In this document: one piece after another, positions 12,707 to 25,331 of the stretch
Layout of the letters: the number at the start of each line of letters is the position of its first letter
Position numbering within the stretch: position 1 is the first letter of the stretch
Assembly (NCBI GenBank): GCA_023853785.1
Contig: JAJIRX010000721.1
Coordinates: 186,001-250,000, forward strand
Direction of reading: 5' to 3'
Source of the DNA: Psilocybe azurescens
Lineage: Eukaryota > Basidiomycota > Agaricomycetes > Agaricales > Agrocybaceae
DNA length: 64,000 bases
Program-made: the position numbers and the translations under genes
Notes under the pieces: generated by a model
Told to the model about the DNA's origin: nothing
The model's input: only the letters and a program-made list of their open reading frames with translations
Database searches by the model: none

Positions 12707-13738
12707 ATAGTAACTTTACAGTGAACCAAGAATTCTAACTGAAGGAACTGAAGGGGTCGATACCAAGTCCGGACTCGGGACCTTAATGTATTTTTATCAC
12801 AGAGCATCTTTACAGAATACGCCACATTTTACTGACTTGGACAATTGATTATTTTTAACCCTGACGGCCTGGCCGCCCCTGATTGCCTGCACTCATGAAG
12901 TTAAAGCAATAGTCTGTAATAGTTCAAACCGATGATGAGTTGTCTCAAGTTGTTAAAATGGGACCAAATAAAACCGGACACGGTAACTGCTGCCAAGTGT
13001 TTGATGCCTTTTATGTTGTTTTAGGAGCGTTGAATGACTCATGTCGATACGCCAAGATAATAAGTATACGGTGAGCACTGAGAAACGTACACCATTCTGC
13101 TTGGCGGCGGCGGCGGTTACCATCCAAGCACACCGCTCGGGATAAGAGTCAGTGTCAGAAATGACCCACGTCTTCACCATGAACTACAGAGAATGCACAA
13201 TGTCGGGTGTATCCACATCAACCCAACCTACAAGTACGCGTGGAAGCTGACGTGGATGTTAAACCATCGTCTCTCTGACGCAATCCAAGCATGTGGATGA
13301 GGGCCCAGAAGAATGAAATTTGTACTTGGGGGCATTCATGTAGAACTTGGCCGTAAATTGCATCAATTAGCCAGACGCTCTCCTTGTCCACTCGAGTAGC
13401 GGCTTTCGTCTTGATATTGTTGTATAGACTGTTTTGAAGCACCCGCGTTCTTTGGGGGACAGCATTTCTTGATGCATTGCCGCATACATCACGGGAATGA
13501 GCAAGGATTCTCTCGAGTAATTGGGCTGGGCATGGCATGTTGGAGTAACCGCAGAAGTGATGTGCCTGATTGAGTGCAAATAAAAGGACCAAATTGCGAA
13601 TATAAACTCCGCATCTCGAGGATACAGACCTTCCTTGTTTCTAACGTCCATCATCCCCCTCCCACAACTTACTTTGCTTTTCAGCAACCTCACTTTCTCT
13701 TAATTTCACTATCCTTTACGTTGATAATAACACTCAAA
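12707..13738. other. intergenic region with TATA box for wall-protein gene 1
   Basis: On the minus strand there are short open segments (about 13.0-13.6 kb) that could be decayed exons, but no splice set or family match was found. On the plus strand a tataaa at about 13600 lies roughly 140 bases before the ATG at 13739 and is a good core-promoter candidate. A short GGC repeat occurs near 13105-13118. Confidence 0.4.
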
Positions 13739-14573
13739 ATGTTCACCAAAGTCTTCGTCACCCTCGCTCTCGCCTCTACTGCTTTTGCGACCGTTTTCGT
13801 ATGATAATCTCTTCCGAATACTCGCGACACGATATTAATACTCTAGCCTTGTAGGTCACCTCTCCCGTTGCTTCGAGCAAGTTTGAGGCTGGCAAAGAGA
13901 ACACCATCAGATGGCAAGAGAGCGGTGACGCACCCACTCTTGCTGAGTTCGGACCCGCGAGAATCTCCATCTATGCCGGAAATTCTCAGCAGCAGGTACT
14001 TCCATCTTTTCTTCTCGTCATTCTACCAAATCTCAACCGTCTTCAGACCCTTCTGCAAGCCATCGAAACCAACATTGATGTTTCCAAGGAATCTTCCGTC
14101 ACATTTACCCCTGATGCCAGCATTGGCCCTAACGGAAGTGAATAGTGCGTGCTTCTCCGTACTTTTGCTTGGGTGGTATCTAATTTATATTACAGCTTTA
14201 TCCGATTTGAGTCTCTCTCTTTGAAAGATAGTACTCAGCCTCAATTCCCTGCTCTTGCCTTCTCCGCCAAGTTCGCGTATGTTTATGAACTTGTTGCTTC
14301 AGTGTCCACACTCACACCGATTACAGTCTTGAAAGCATGACCGGCGTCTTCAACGCTACTGTCGCTTCCCAGATCGCTGGTCAGGCCACTGCCCCTCTTG
14401 CCTCCGTTCGTCCTGCTTCCACCACCGTCTCTAGCACCTCTTCCACCTCCCAGAAGGCTTCCAATACAGCCTCCACCACTCCCTCTCCTTCTCAAACAAG
14501 TGGTGCTATGGCTGTTAGCGCAGGATTTGCCGGAGCTCTCCTCAGCGCTCTCGTTGGTGCCACCATGTTCTAA
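13739..14573 (+). CDS. Kre9/Knh1-like GPI-anchored wall protein, copy 1
   Basis: Exons 13739-13798, 13855-13995, 14047-14144, 14196-14276 and 14327-14573 close in phase to 208 residues. The order is a signal peptide (MFTKVFVTLALASTAFA), then a Kre9/Knh1 N-terminal type domain with the core TIRWQESGDAPTLAEFGPA, SIYAGNSQQQTLLQ, SVTFTPDASIGPNGSEYFIR and an MTGVFNATVASQIAGQ end. A Ser/Thr-rich stalk and a hydrophobic tail preceded by small residues (SGAMAVSAGFAG...) follow, as for a GPI signal. In yeast, Kre9 and Knh1 take part in beta-1,6-glucan assembly. The many basidiomycete relatives are secreted or wall-bound with unknown detailed roles. It is the first of three tandem copies sharing intron positions. 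Confidence 0.85.
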
Positions 14574-17326
14574 ACAAATGCTATCTCTTCGCTTTCTTGT
14601 TTATCTGTTTATAAACGGGTCATCGTACCGTGAGTACTCCAGGATATGTTCGTCCTGCATGTCCAAAATAGTCTATATACACATTAACTTAAACCCAGTG
14701 TTGTCTATGGTAGTCATTTAACTTCACGATTATGGAACCTTGAATGATATAGCACGATGTAGACGATAGCTTTTGTTAGGATGGAATGCTACATAATGCT
14801 ACATCTAATTATTACCGGCACTGGCTACTCGTCGACACACGTTGGACGCCCGTGTCTTTTTTTTTAATCAATGAGTCCTTGGATGGCAAACAAAGTAACG
14901 TAAGGCGCCTAATTTGAGCGAAGCAAACGACAGCAAATGCACTTACGTAACTTTAGTTCCTTAGTTCCTCCGACATCTCCCGTACCATAAAGCAGCATTT
15001 GAACCGTTGGCCTGCGGAATAGGCGCAAATGTAGCATCGATATGTTGACATGACCAATACAGCAACCTCCAGGTGCAGGCACAATCTTCGCTGTTATGAA
15101 CCGAGTCACGACCCAACTGATATCATCAAGAACAAGACAGTACACAAATTGTTCCATGTAAATACGTGAGTGTAGATATAATCACGTCTCGAAATATGGT
15201 GGTGACCAATCGCTCATTTCGTGATAGTCTCGAACTCCTGTCGTCTATATATTCTTGGTTGATTTGTGGTGTATGACGTTGCCCAACGTTTCGCTGCTGA
15301 TCAGGCTGACGTAGGTGTTTTTTTTTGGCTTTCTTCCTAGGTTGTCCAGCCCATATCTTTTCTTGTCCCGCATCTCGCAACTCTATGTTATTTGGACAAT
15401 ATTCAGAATGTGATTACACCTGTATGAATTATAATCTGATAGATCACGTACTTCGCAGTTTCAAGAGACTCTGCATCCCTTTTGGAAAGCTTGCTACTGG
15501 AAGCATACATCTTCGTGTCATTGGAACATTCGCGAGGCCCATTCAAGGTGACGATGCTGGCCTCTCCCTTTATCTTACCAAAATCAGTGCGTGTAAGTAA
15601 TCCCACAGTCGCGAGGATCATACCTCTGCTTGCACGCTAGGTTCCTTCTTGACCATCACGTATCCTTTGTTTGCAAATGCACGTGCAAAAAGGGTAAGGA
15701 ACATCATAGGTGGGGTGGGCCCCGCCCAGGCCTTGTTGGGCGAAGAACATATCTCTTCCGTTTCTCGCATAGTTGTCAAAATGGCGATGGCCATTGGTCT
15801 TTCTAACTCTTCTCTGACAAGCTTGGATGTAGCCTTTGTACTACGAGGCCTGACTATGGTGATCGAAATAAGCTTATTCTGCTCACGTATTTGTTTTATT
15901 TTGGCGGTAAAGGCACTCTCTTCAGCATAGCCTCCGTGTGATTGAAAATATACAGCGGTACACAATCTGTTCTCCAGTTTTTGGCGGCCTCTCTTTTGCT
16001 TTTTCTCTGGCGGCCAAATTCTTTTTTAAAAAATCATTTAAACCGTAGTGAGTACGGGACAAGTAATAACTGACACGGGCTCGCACCTCTTCCCTCATAA
16101 GGGTGCAAAGCTCGTTTATATTCCAACCTTCGCGTTTGTACACTGAGCGTATGATGTCCTTCGGCACAATTCAGTAACGATTCCCCCTTTTAAGACATTC
16201 AATAACGCGAGATATCTGCATTGGAAGACGGTCTGCGTTGCGCCGTTGAGTTAGGAAGGTCACAATAGTTTTGGCATTTAGTTTGCCTCTGCAAGACGGG
16301 TTCATGTTGTGCTTATCATTAGATTTTACTAGTAATAATAATGATACGTTTCAGCATTGAGAGATTCATACACGAATATTCAGTTTGAACTCACTTTCGG
16401 GAACACCCGTTGATAGACTGTCTCAACTTTTCGCATTGCTCGGGACCGTGATTTTGTGACTTCGGACCGGTAATAAAAATAGGTTCAAGGGAATTAAAGT
16501 AGGTGAGCTTTAGTGAGAGACGAGAATTTCCGTTCCAGAAATAGTGAGTGTGGCAGAGACAGGAAGAAAGAATTAGGGTAAATCGCGTAGCAAAAATAAT
16601 GATCACGTGACTGTGTTCTCATGCCAGTCGTTCGTTCCCACGATTTGACTGGACGAAGATTGATATTATGATGTATCGGACGGGAGAAACGAGATGCAAC
16701 AACCCAAGTGTGGACCGAGAGCCTGAATTTCGCTCAGTTGAAATCACACGGTGCCTCCTACTAAAATGTGCTCCAGTGTTGACCGTCGGTTTGGTACCCT
16801 ATATTCACCGTTACTTTCGGCTCGAGCGAAAAGTCCTTGATATGGGTTTAATTCTATTATCTAAAAATAGATTATGATATGACTTTGATATTTGTGTTTG
16901 TTCAGGGCTCGTATTGTAATTTGTATGCGTTGTAAAAGCCTGATATTCTATATCTATGACTATACTCGAAGAGTAACGGGTCAGATAATGTTCATGACAC
17001 TTGTTTGAACAACCTCGTGCTCCATCTATATACGCGTTGCGCGCCTGAATTCAGCCATGTGCGTGCGTCAAAGTCTAAAGAAAGAATTTTATTAAAATAG
17101 CTCGGTCCATCTCCATCATGATCAATGCCAACCATCATTACGGGAACTTGAGAAATTTTTACCCCTCTTTATAGCCGCAGCTGACACGTTGGGGCAAGTC
17201 ACATAAATTCCGGGTCTCAGCGCCAAAATTCCCTTGTTCACGACGTCCATCTCGCCTCTGCTATTTTTTGCTTCCCAGCAAACTCCACTCTCTCTTACCA
17301 CACTTTCCTTTGCTTCATTAATAAAA
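14574..17326. other. long intergenic region, possible decayed minus-strand gene
   Basis: No confident gene. On the minus strand between about 16167 and 15130 several open segments follow each other in different frames. One starts MPKDIIRSVYKREGWNINEL, and another contains YAEESAFTAKIKQIREQNK. Their composition is protein-like, but I recognise no family and found no consistent splicing. A tttataa-like box near 17168 (ctttatagcc) lies about 155 bases before the ATG of wall-protein copy 2. Confidence 0.3.
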
Positions 17327-18237
17327 ATGTTTTCCAAAGCCCTTGTCGCCCTCACTTTTGCCTCCGCGGCCTTTGCAGCTGTTTTCGTACGTATGATTTC
17401 GTATAGGTAGTCTGGTGAAACGATGTTAACTCTGTAACTGGTACTAGGTCACCTCGCCTATTGACACGACCACTCTCCCTGCTGGTCAACAAGCTACTAT
17501 CTCGTGGCAAGATGACGGTTCTGCACCCTCCTTGTCTTCGTTTGGACCGGCTAAGATTTCCATTTACGTCGGCAACTCTCAGCAACAGGTTGGTTCTTTG
17601 TATAATGTACATAGCAATAACCACTGAAACAACTATTAGACCTCTCTTCAACTCATCAACGGCAACGTCGACGTTTCTCAATCCTCGTCCATTACCTTTA
17701 CCCCTGATCCTTCCATCGGTCCCAACAGCGACGAATAGTGAGTGCCTTTTGCCTGTGCATCATTCCTTTCAATCAATTCAGCTTCTTCAAGTTTCATTAG
17801 ATTCGAGTCCCTTTCTCTGAAAGATGCCAACCAACCCTCGATCCCTGCTCTTGCTTTCTCCCACAAGTTCTCGTAAGTGAATGTTTAATCTTACACGAAA
17901 CCTTTTTAATGACCCGCAAAACAGGCTATCGGGCATGACCGGTGTGTTCAGCGCTGCTGTAAGCTCTCAGATCGCAGGACAATCTACCGCACCTATTCAA
18001 CCTGCGGCTACCCCTGCCTCCACTACTGGGTCAAGCACTGCCGCTGGCAGCAACCCTACCGCTGGTAGCAACCCTACCGCTGGTAGCAACCCTACCTCTG
18101 CGAGCTCCACCTCTAAGAAGGCCACCAGCACCTCTTCCAGCACTCCCACCTCTTCCCACTCCAGCAGTGCTATGAGCATCCACGCTGGATGGGCAGGTGC
18201 TGTACTCAGTGCTCTAGTTGGTATCACCGTGCTCTAA
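17327..18237 (+). CDS. Kre9/Knh1-like GPI-anchored wall protein, copy 2
   Basis: The architecture and intron positions match copy 1: signal peptide MFSKALVALTFASAAFA, a domain with TISWQDDGSAPSLSSFGPA, ISIYVGNSQQQTSLQ and TFTPDPSIGPNSDEYFIR, then SGMTGVFSAAVSSQIAGQ. It has a Ser/Thr-rich stalk and a C-terminal hydrophobic GPI-type tail ending LSALVGITVL. The stalk differs from copy 1 by a short peptide repeat (GSNPTA units). About 30 bases before the ATG the sequence ctctcttaccacactttcct is nearly shared with the other two copies, pointing to a duplicated promoter or leader. It is expected at the cell surface. Confidence 0.85.
18043..18096 (+). repeat. 18-bp minisatellite, three units
   Basis: Three adjacent 18-base units (18043-18060, 18061-18078, 18079-18096) differ by one base at most and encode repeated AGSNPT in the Ser/Thr stalk of wall-protein copy 2. 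The other copies lack it. Confidence 0.9.
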
Positions 18238-18548
18238 ACAGAATCTACTGCGTTGCTTTCGTATTTCTTTTCGTTGATGGACTCTTAGGGAGCATATATT
18301 TAGTAGGTCAAGCATTTTTGCTCCGGTTTCTAAGTATTAGGGACATTATACATCCCAATGTTCTCTATAACAGAAATGAGATTACTGCCAGCCATATTAC
18401 CCATCCGCACAGGTGTCCGATGATATCAGAAAAAGAATCTCTCACCCAGGGTTACTTCGCGAACAAGGTGAAGTTGTATTTCTTGGCATAAGCTGACATT
18501 GACCGTCTAGTCCCTTGTGCTCCTTGAAGGGTGATTGGACTTTGTCGA

Positions 18549-18563
18549 TTGTCCCCTCCAGTA
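18549..18563. repeat. left target-site duplication of LINE
   Basis: The 15 bases ttgtcccctccagta are repeated exactly at 25068-25082 and directly flank the poly-T run, as expected for target-primed insertion. Confidence 0.92.
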
Positions 18564-18584
18564 TTTTTTTTTTTTTTTTTTTTT
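18564..18584 (-). other. poly(A) tail of LINE
   Basis: Twenty-one consecutive T on the plus strand directly beside the left target-site duplication. Confidence 0.9.
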
Positions 18585-19014
18585 CTTGTAAATTTATGTC
18601 TATTGGGGCTTGGCCCCATGCAGACCTAACTAACGATTACAATAGTATTTAACAGCACACTGCGTGCGACTCCTTTCCCGTGGACCCCGTGTGCACCGTC
18701 GAGGTACGCCTATAGGATCGGACTATAGCGATCCCCTCCCCGAACGGCCCAACACTGAAACGTTGTTTCCGGGCATCCGTGCTTTGGCGGGCGGGCTAGT
18801 ACCATCGGATTTCTTCTTTGTGTTTGTTTCTTTTCTAGTGTTCTTTCTGCTGGGCGCCTGAGCGATGGTCGTTCAGGCGCAGGTGGGTGTTTTGCTCATG
18901 TTTCGGGGTGGTGTACGGATGGGTTGTCCGGGGCCGTTGAGTCGAAGGCTTGTTGGGTTCGGGGGGGTTGTGTGGGTGTGGGTATGTATTCTGTGCTGTA
19001 TTTCTTTGTGTTTT

Positions 19015-22000
19015 TTAGTCTGCATTGTCGTTAATGATTGGGACTTCACCTGGTGTTGTTCGCAGTCGTTTTGTTTTCGATATGTATTTCATCAGTATCT
19101 TCATGTGTGGTTTTCCGCATAATATTGTGCGTAGGCTTCTTGCATTTCTTCCCAGCTCCTGGTCCATTTCGGCTCGTTCCCATGCGTACGATGGACATTC
19201 AAATAAGAAGTGTTTTACGGTCTCCTCTACCACGCCTCGGTTTGCTGTCCTGCACTTTTCGCATCGGTTGGTATCGGCCTTGCCGAACCTATTGAGGTAG
19301 CTGTTGAGGGGTATGTGGCCAGTGCGTATCTGCATATATAAGCTTGCTCTCGCTCGCGTCATGGTGTTTTGAATTTTTCTGAAGTTGTTGAAGGGGAATT
19401 CTGTGTCGATGTTTGCGAAGGATTGTTTTCGGTGTGAGGAGTTCCATCTCTGTGTGGCTTCGTCGTCGAGTGCAATTTGCATTTGGCTTTTGATTTGCTT
19501 TGTGCTTGTTGGCAGGTTGCCTTGTCGTAGGTAGTGTGGTAGCAGGGATCGTGGCGATGTCTCTCCTGCTGCTGCCTTTTGCGCATTTTCATCGGCTGCC
19601 TCGTTTCCTGGGACTTCTTTGTGAGCAGGGATCCAGTAGATAGTGAATTTTTCACCGTGGTAAGGGGTCTGCTCATGCCCCATGAGTCCGCCTGCCAGTT
19701 TGTTCAGTTCATCGATCAGGTAGGAGCCGCTCTTGGGCGTGCGTGCTGACGTGGCTTTGATTGTGTTCTTGCTGTCTGTGTAAATGGATGAGGTGAGTCG
19801 CCCTAGGTGGCCTGAGTTACGGAGCATCCAGCATCCCAAGGTCAGTCCTACTGCCTCTGCGTCGTCGTTTGTGTATTTGGTGTCGGGTCCCAGCTGATAT
19901 CGCAGTGATTGGGCTGGTTTGTTGTGGCCGGCATAGTACATGACTGCCGACGCTCCTACCATTCCGTATATGGTGGATCCGTCTGTGTATATACGCGTCT
20001 TTGCTGTGTCCGCTTTTTCGTTGGTGATGGCCTTGTCTGGTGTGTCCGCTGTCTGTGTGGCATAGTCTGGCCTTTCTTCTGGGCAGTTTCGTCGAGGTTG
20101 GATTTTTTCCGTTTTTGTAGGGTCGTATTTAAATATCTGGAGTAACATTTGCAGTGACGTGGCATGACTTTTGGCTTTTTCTGCGTGGTACTTTGAGAGC
20201 AGGGCGGCAGCGGGATTTTCATCGGGCAGTGAGGAAAGACGCACCATTGCTCGGTGGCACGTTTTCTTTAGCATTAGGTCAGTTGGTAGTATTTCTGCAT
20301 GGGGGTCGAGGGAGGTCTGTTGGGGTTGTTCGCAGTGCTCCTGTGATCGCCAGTGTTGCAATGCGCTGTAGTTTGGTGAGTTCTTTTAGGGCTCCTACGG
20401 AGCCTGTTTGTCGTTTTGCTCCGGCTTTGAGATGGGGTGGGGTATACCAGACGTCTAATCCGTATGTCATTTTTGGGATTGCTACTGAGATATATAGGCG
20501 GCGCATCAACTTAGCTTGTATGCCTCCCGCTGCATTACTGAGTCTGCGGAATTGAACTAACCAGGTTGTGGATTTCGCTATTGTTTTTTGTAACTGTGTC
20601 TTCCATCGGAGGGTGCGATCGACGTGTATTCCCAGGTACTTGTAGCTTTCTGCGTCCTTTACCACCTGACCTTGTAGAAGGAGTGGCGGGGCTTTCTGGC
20701 GTTTTCTTTTCCCGTGACGGCGTGGGTCCTTTATTGTTTTTCTTGTGTGGTGTACTACCGCCAATTTGTCGATTTCGAACCTTGAGTTGTGGTCCTTTGC
20801 CCATGCGAAGCCTCCGTTTGGCTTTTCCATAATGTTTTTGAGGGTTTTGACGTTGCTCTTGAGTGAGTTTCCTGTCACGATGATCATTGCGTCATCCACA
20901 AAGCCCATTGAGTCTTCTTTTGGGTTGGCGTCGTCGGCTGTTGCTTTTACGATTTCTAGTAGGTCGGCATTGTATGTGATGTAGAGGATCATTGAGAGTG
21001 GGTCGCCTTGTCCTATTCCGTTAGAAATGGTGATCAGTTCCGATATATAATCATCAAATCGTAGTTTAGTTCGTCTGTCCTTTAGCAGATTGCCTATGAA
21101 TTCTACATATGTGCTTGGAATTTTTCTTTTCTTGAGGTTGTGCAGCAGCCTGTCTGTGACCGCATTGGGGAATGCTCCTTCGACGTCCAGGTACAAGACT
21201 GATACGACCTTATTTTTTTCGCCACGCTGACTTGATCCTGTCCTCAAGGATGTGGACTGCGTCTGTTGTCATTCGACCTGATCGACCTCCGTAGTGGTTT
21301 GTTGGTAACAGCTGCTCACGTTCTACCATGCGTGCTATGTCATCTGCTACGATCGATGTCAGTACCTTCGCCATTGTGCATATTAGTGCGATGGGTCGGT
21401 ATGCCTTTGTTATCTCGTAGTTTGGTTTGCCTGGCTTCCTCAGTACCACTGTCGTGAATTCACGCCAGCTATCGACATATGTGTTGAGGGTGAGTGTGGC
21501 TTGGTATATGTGAAGGAGATATGTCTCGATATGGTCGACTGATTTTTGTAGGACAATGTTGGGGATACCGTCGGGGCCGCTTGCTTTGTAGGGTGATAGT
21601 TTGGTGATATGTTCACGTATACGTTCTTCTGTTATTTCGCGGGGGGTGGCAAAGGTTCTGGGTAGCCGTAGTCAGCTGGCACTGTTGATTCTGCTGGTTT
21701 TTGTGGGAAGAAGGAAGTAGCGAGTGCTTCCGCTTTTTCTTCGTTTGTGGTTAGTTTGGTGTTTTGGCCTGCTACTGTTTTCTGTTTCAGAGCGGGTATT
21801 CTGGTCTTGCCTCCGTCGGTTGTTGGGGTGCTGATGTACTTATTTGCTGTCCAGATGTCTTTTGTTGTTGCGTCTTCTAGGAAGTCTCTCCAGTGTTGTA
21901 ATTTTGCTCTGTCCATTTCCTTGCCGTAGGCTTTTGCTTTTGCTTCATGTTCTGCATGACTTGGGTGATCCGGCACTGCTCTGTAGCGATAGGAGAGTCT

Positions 22001-24936
22001 ACTTAGCTTGTTCATATCTTTTCGTAGGTCGCTCAGCTCTCTGTTCCACCATCTTTTGAATTCGGGCATGGCTTGTTTGTTGGGACGACCAGTTTGATTG
22101 CTTCTTGCAGGGCTGTTGTCAGTGCTGCTGCTGATGCTTGCAGCTCTTCTTCGCTGGTGAGTTCCTTGGGCTCTGGCATTTCGACGATTTTGTTTGTGAG
22201 GGCAGTGTTAAATGCTTCCCAGTTAGTCATACGATAGTTGAGGGATGGGGTTGGTATGATACGGTTCTGTGGTAGATCAACTATTGTTACAATGGGAAAG
22301 TGGTCGGTACCTGGTGGTTGCAGGAATCCGTCCACATCGCATCTCACGATACGGTCTATAAGGCCTTCCGTGCACCAAACATTATCAGGCCTTGTATATC
22401 TCTTGTTGACGAAGTGGCGAATAGTTGGTATTCCTTTTGGCAGTGCAATCTGCATGTTTTCATCTGCAGCTAGTGCTATGATACGTTCAGCTCGCCGAGT
22501 GGCTTCTGCAGTGAATAGACGGTGGTCCTCATCTCTGTCCCATAGTGGGTGGTGGCTGTTGAAGTCACCTGCCCATATAACTTGATCCTCTTCGGATTGG
22601 TGTATCTGATGTTTTTCCTTTCGTAGAAATCGTCAGAGGTGGCTGATATTTATCATGTGCTTGTTGTCGTTATAGATGTTAGCAATGGTGAGGTTGCACG
22701 TTTGTGTTGTAATGCGAATGGCGGTTAGGTCGTTATTGCCTGGTATGGCTAGTTCGGTCCATGTATTTGATGATAGTTGTGTGTTGACCATTATAGCAGA
22801 TCTAGTGATAGAGGCTTTGTCAGTGAATCTGTCGTGTGGTGATACTAGCGAGAAATTAAGAGGAGTTCTTAGCAGTCCTGTTGTCGTTATATGAGGCTCT
22901 TGTATTAATATTATGTCCCATTCGTTGCTGAGTGGTCGATTGATTAGGTCGTTGTGGGCTTCGCGTGATTTATTGAGGTTGATCTGTAGTATTCGGAGGC
23001 GGTTCAGAGGCGGTTGTCGTTCTTCAGGCATCATGGTTTGGTGGTGGGGTTCCTTCAGGGGTTGGGGGTATTGTTGATTCTCTCGATACGGACCTATTTC
23101 GTGTCTCCTTCTCCTTTTCTTCTGTTTCTTGGCGACTATCTTTTCTACCTCTGAGGCGAGCAGAGCCTCTAATCGTGTAAGTTCTTCCCTGGTCATCACT
23201 TTTTCTGGGGCTTCTGGGGCTGTTGGCCGTTCGGGCAGCTGGTGGGTGGTCGGCACTTTTGTGTGGGGTGTCGGTTGTGTCGTTGTTTTTGCTTGAGGTC
23301 GGTAGTCAAGCAGAGATTGTCGCATTGGTCGCAGCTCATCATCTACTCGCTTTGCCCGTCGTTCGATATCTTGTGCTGTCGGTTCGTACACTTGCTTGTG
23401 GCGAATTGTTGGTGGCTGATATTCGGCGGTCCATGTCCAGGGTTCTGTGTCTGGGAAAAAAGGTATCGCGTTTTTGGGGTGGTTTGCGTCGAACTGTTGA
23501 CATTTTCGGTGGAAGGTGGGGCAGTTACGGTCCCAGCTTGTGTGTCCTTCTCCTTGGTCGCCACATGCTACGCATTTCTTGCTTTGGGAGGTACAGTTTT
23601 CTGTCTTGTGGGTGCGGTTTGCGCAGTTGCCACATGTATCGTAGTCGTTAATACATTCTCTTGCGATGTGGTTGTATCCTTGACACTTGAGGCATCGTAT
23701 CGGCTCCTTCTTGCTCTTCCTTACGTCGACCCTTTTGCCGTGTATCACTAGTCCGTCGCATACCACTTTGTTTGCCTTTTTTATGTTGCGCATGGCCAGG
23801 ATAAGGTGTGCGTAATTCTGCCTTCTTTCTTTGTTGCGTCTAGCGATTGGCTTGGCCCATCTTACCCTTCGAGATCGTCGATGTGGAGGTTGTTGGTTTC
23901 CAGCATCTCATCGATGTGCTTCCTGTTATCGGTTTCAAATTCGACCGGCACATAGTATGCGATAAGGTTGTATGTTCGAGCCTTGCGTTGTGCTCCTTCA
24001 CCACTTTCACCTAGAGAGGAAAACAGCCGGTCAGCATTGTTCGCAGTATGAAACCATTTGGCACCGTCATCTGTGAGAAACTCCCCAGAATCCCTCTATT
24101 TGATAATCTTTCCACTGATCTGATTTTGTGTTTGACTTTGCCAGTTGTATCGTCGTCGAGTGCAGCAATTCCTGCATTGTAGAGTCGTAATAGTTCCGTT
24201 TGGCTGATCTTGTGCACCAGGGAGTCACTGGGGAAGTCTAGGAGGAATTGTCGCATTCGGATACCCTCCCGCGCCACAAGCCTTGGGTCTGTTTGGTGTC
24301 TTACTGGGCCATCCTGGGATCTTACTGCGTCACTATATCGTGTTGTTGATGGTGCTGCTGGTTGCCGGGTTGCCTGTGGAATGTACTGTGTGAGGGCCTT
24401 CTGAGCTGTCTGTGTCGTCTCCGTAATTGTGGCTAGGTGCTTCTCAACTTCTGCTGATATCGTTGTTGTGATGTGTGACGCCATATTCCTTAGTTCCTCT
24501 CTGACATATTCTGCTTGTTCCACTGCTACTTCCCTTGCCTGGGCTGCCGTCGTATCTGTCTCTAGTCTTTCCATCATATAGGCCACAGACCTTACAGCTC
24601 GCACTGCTGGTTGTGTCAGACCCTTCATCTCTGCAACCTGGAAGAGAGCTGTCGCCATGTTATGTGGGGTCGGAGGTGCGCCTCTCGGCACATACATCAA
24701 GGTAGATTCTAGATATTCTCTTGCATCTGTCATGTTGTTTATCGGTTTGTCCTTTCCATCGTCGTGGAATTGGGTGGAGGGTGGCGGAGGTGATTCTGAC
24801 CCTGGTGTGTCAAGGATGCGCCTCCGTGTGGTGGCTGTCTCCTTCTCCTGTTTTTCTCTGTCTTGTCGTGTTAATATGCGTGTTGGTGGCTTCGTCTTAG
24901 CCGCCCCGGATCTGGCGGGGATTTAGGTTGGCTCAT
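19015..24936 (-). pseudogene. LINE polyprotein: gag-like, endonuclease, RT and RNase H
   Basis: From ATG 24936 the frame gives a gag-like coiled-coil region. Zinc knuckles follow (CLKCQGYNHIAREC and CGNCANRTHKTENC, about 23500-23694), then from about 22998 an AP endonuclease with QEPH, AGDFNSHHPLW and TDHFPI. The reverse transcriptase has YLDVEGAFPN, NGIGQGDPLS and the catalytic GFVDDAM. RNase H has IYTDGS, DAEAVGL, IYTDSKNT and WIPAHKEVPGNEAAD, so all four acidic/His landmarks are present. The C-terminal motif is CEKCRTANRG...H...C. The frame is broken by about seven one-base shifts (near 24905, 24021, 23866, 22065, 21643, 21216 and 20310), nearly all at homopolymer runs, and by TGA at 22633-22635. 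Knuckles and endonuclease share one uninterrupted frame, so ORF1 and ORF2 seem fused. As given it cannot make the whole protein. Confidence 0.85.
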
Positions 24937-25067
24937 TTGGATAGGTTTATTGGTTATAAGTGTGTATTTTACGCTAACTATACGCCTGTATGTCTTCCGA
25001 GACTCTCGTTTGCCCTGCGTAAAGCGTGGGAATTTTGAGATGGAAGTGGTTAAGGGTAGAGAAGCGG

Positions 25068-25082
25068 TTGTCCCCTCCAGTA
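25068..25082. repeat. right target-site duplication of LINE
   Basis: Exact copy of 18549-18563, next to the 5' end of the minus-strand element. Confidence 0.92.
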
Positions 25083-25331
25083 TAGACACCGTTGGGCTTC
25101 ACGGGTCCGTCATATTACCCTTAGCCCTACCAAATATGCGATCAACCAGTAACACCGCGTACGGAGAAACTCAGGGTCTAGACATTTAAATCATGCATTC
25201 TCACACATTCTCCCTGTCAACTTTTGTTGTTTCTGTCCATCACCTGCGCGCTCAGTTTTTGAACTTGCTTTCCAGTAACCCCACTCTCTCTTACATCACT
25301 TTCGTTTTGTGCTATAGTTATCTACCTCAAA

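Larger units (their letters stand above)
18564..25067 (-). mobile_element. Tad-like non-LTR retrotransposon (LINE), near full length
   Basis: The element is 6.5 kb on the minus strand. Its 3' end is a run of 21 T on the plus strand (18564-18584), that is, a poly(A) tail. Both ends are bounded by the same 15-base target-site duplication. Its coding part has, in order, a gag-like region, CCHC zinc knuckles, an AP endonuclease, a reverse transcriptase, an RNase H and a C-terminal Cys/His motif. This set and the fungal host fit the Tad1 clade. The element sits between two wall-protein genes; without it they would be about 0.58 kb apart. An exact duplication and an intact tail suggest recent insertion. 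Confidence 0.92.

Noticed and set aside
12953..13592. Two minus-strand frames that could be exons of one gene
   Set aside because: A stop lies between them and no donor/acceptor pair joins them; no family match.
15130..16167. Possible minus-strand gene with several open segments
   Set aside because: Protein-like composition, but no splice set, no known family and frame changes; kept only as a note in the intergenic entry.
20154..20555. 133-codon plus-strand frame
   Set aside because: Antisense to the RT/RNase H part of the LINE, which has intact catalytic motifs.
23223..23751. Cys/Val-rich plus-strand frames inside the LINE
   Set aside because: They are antisense to the zinc-knuckle and linker region of the retrotransposon.
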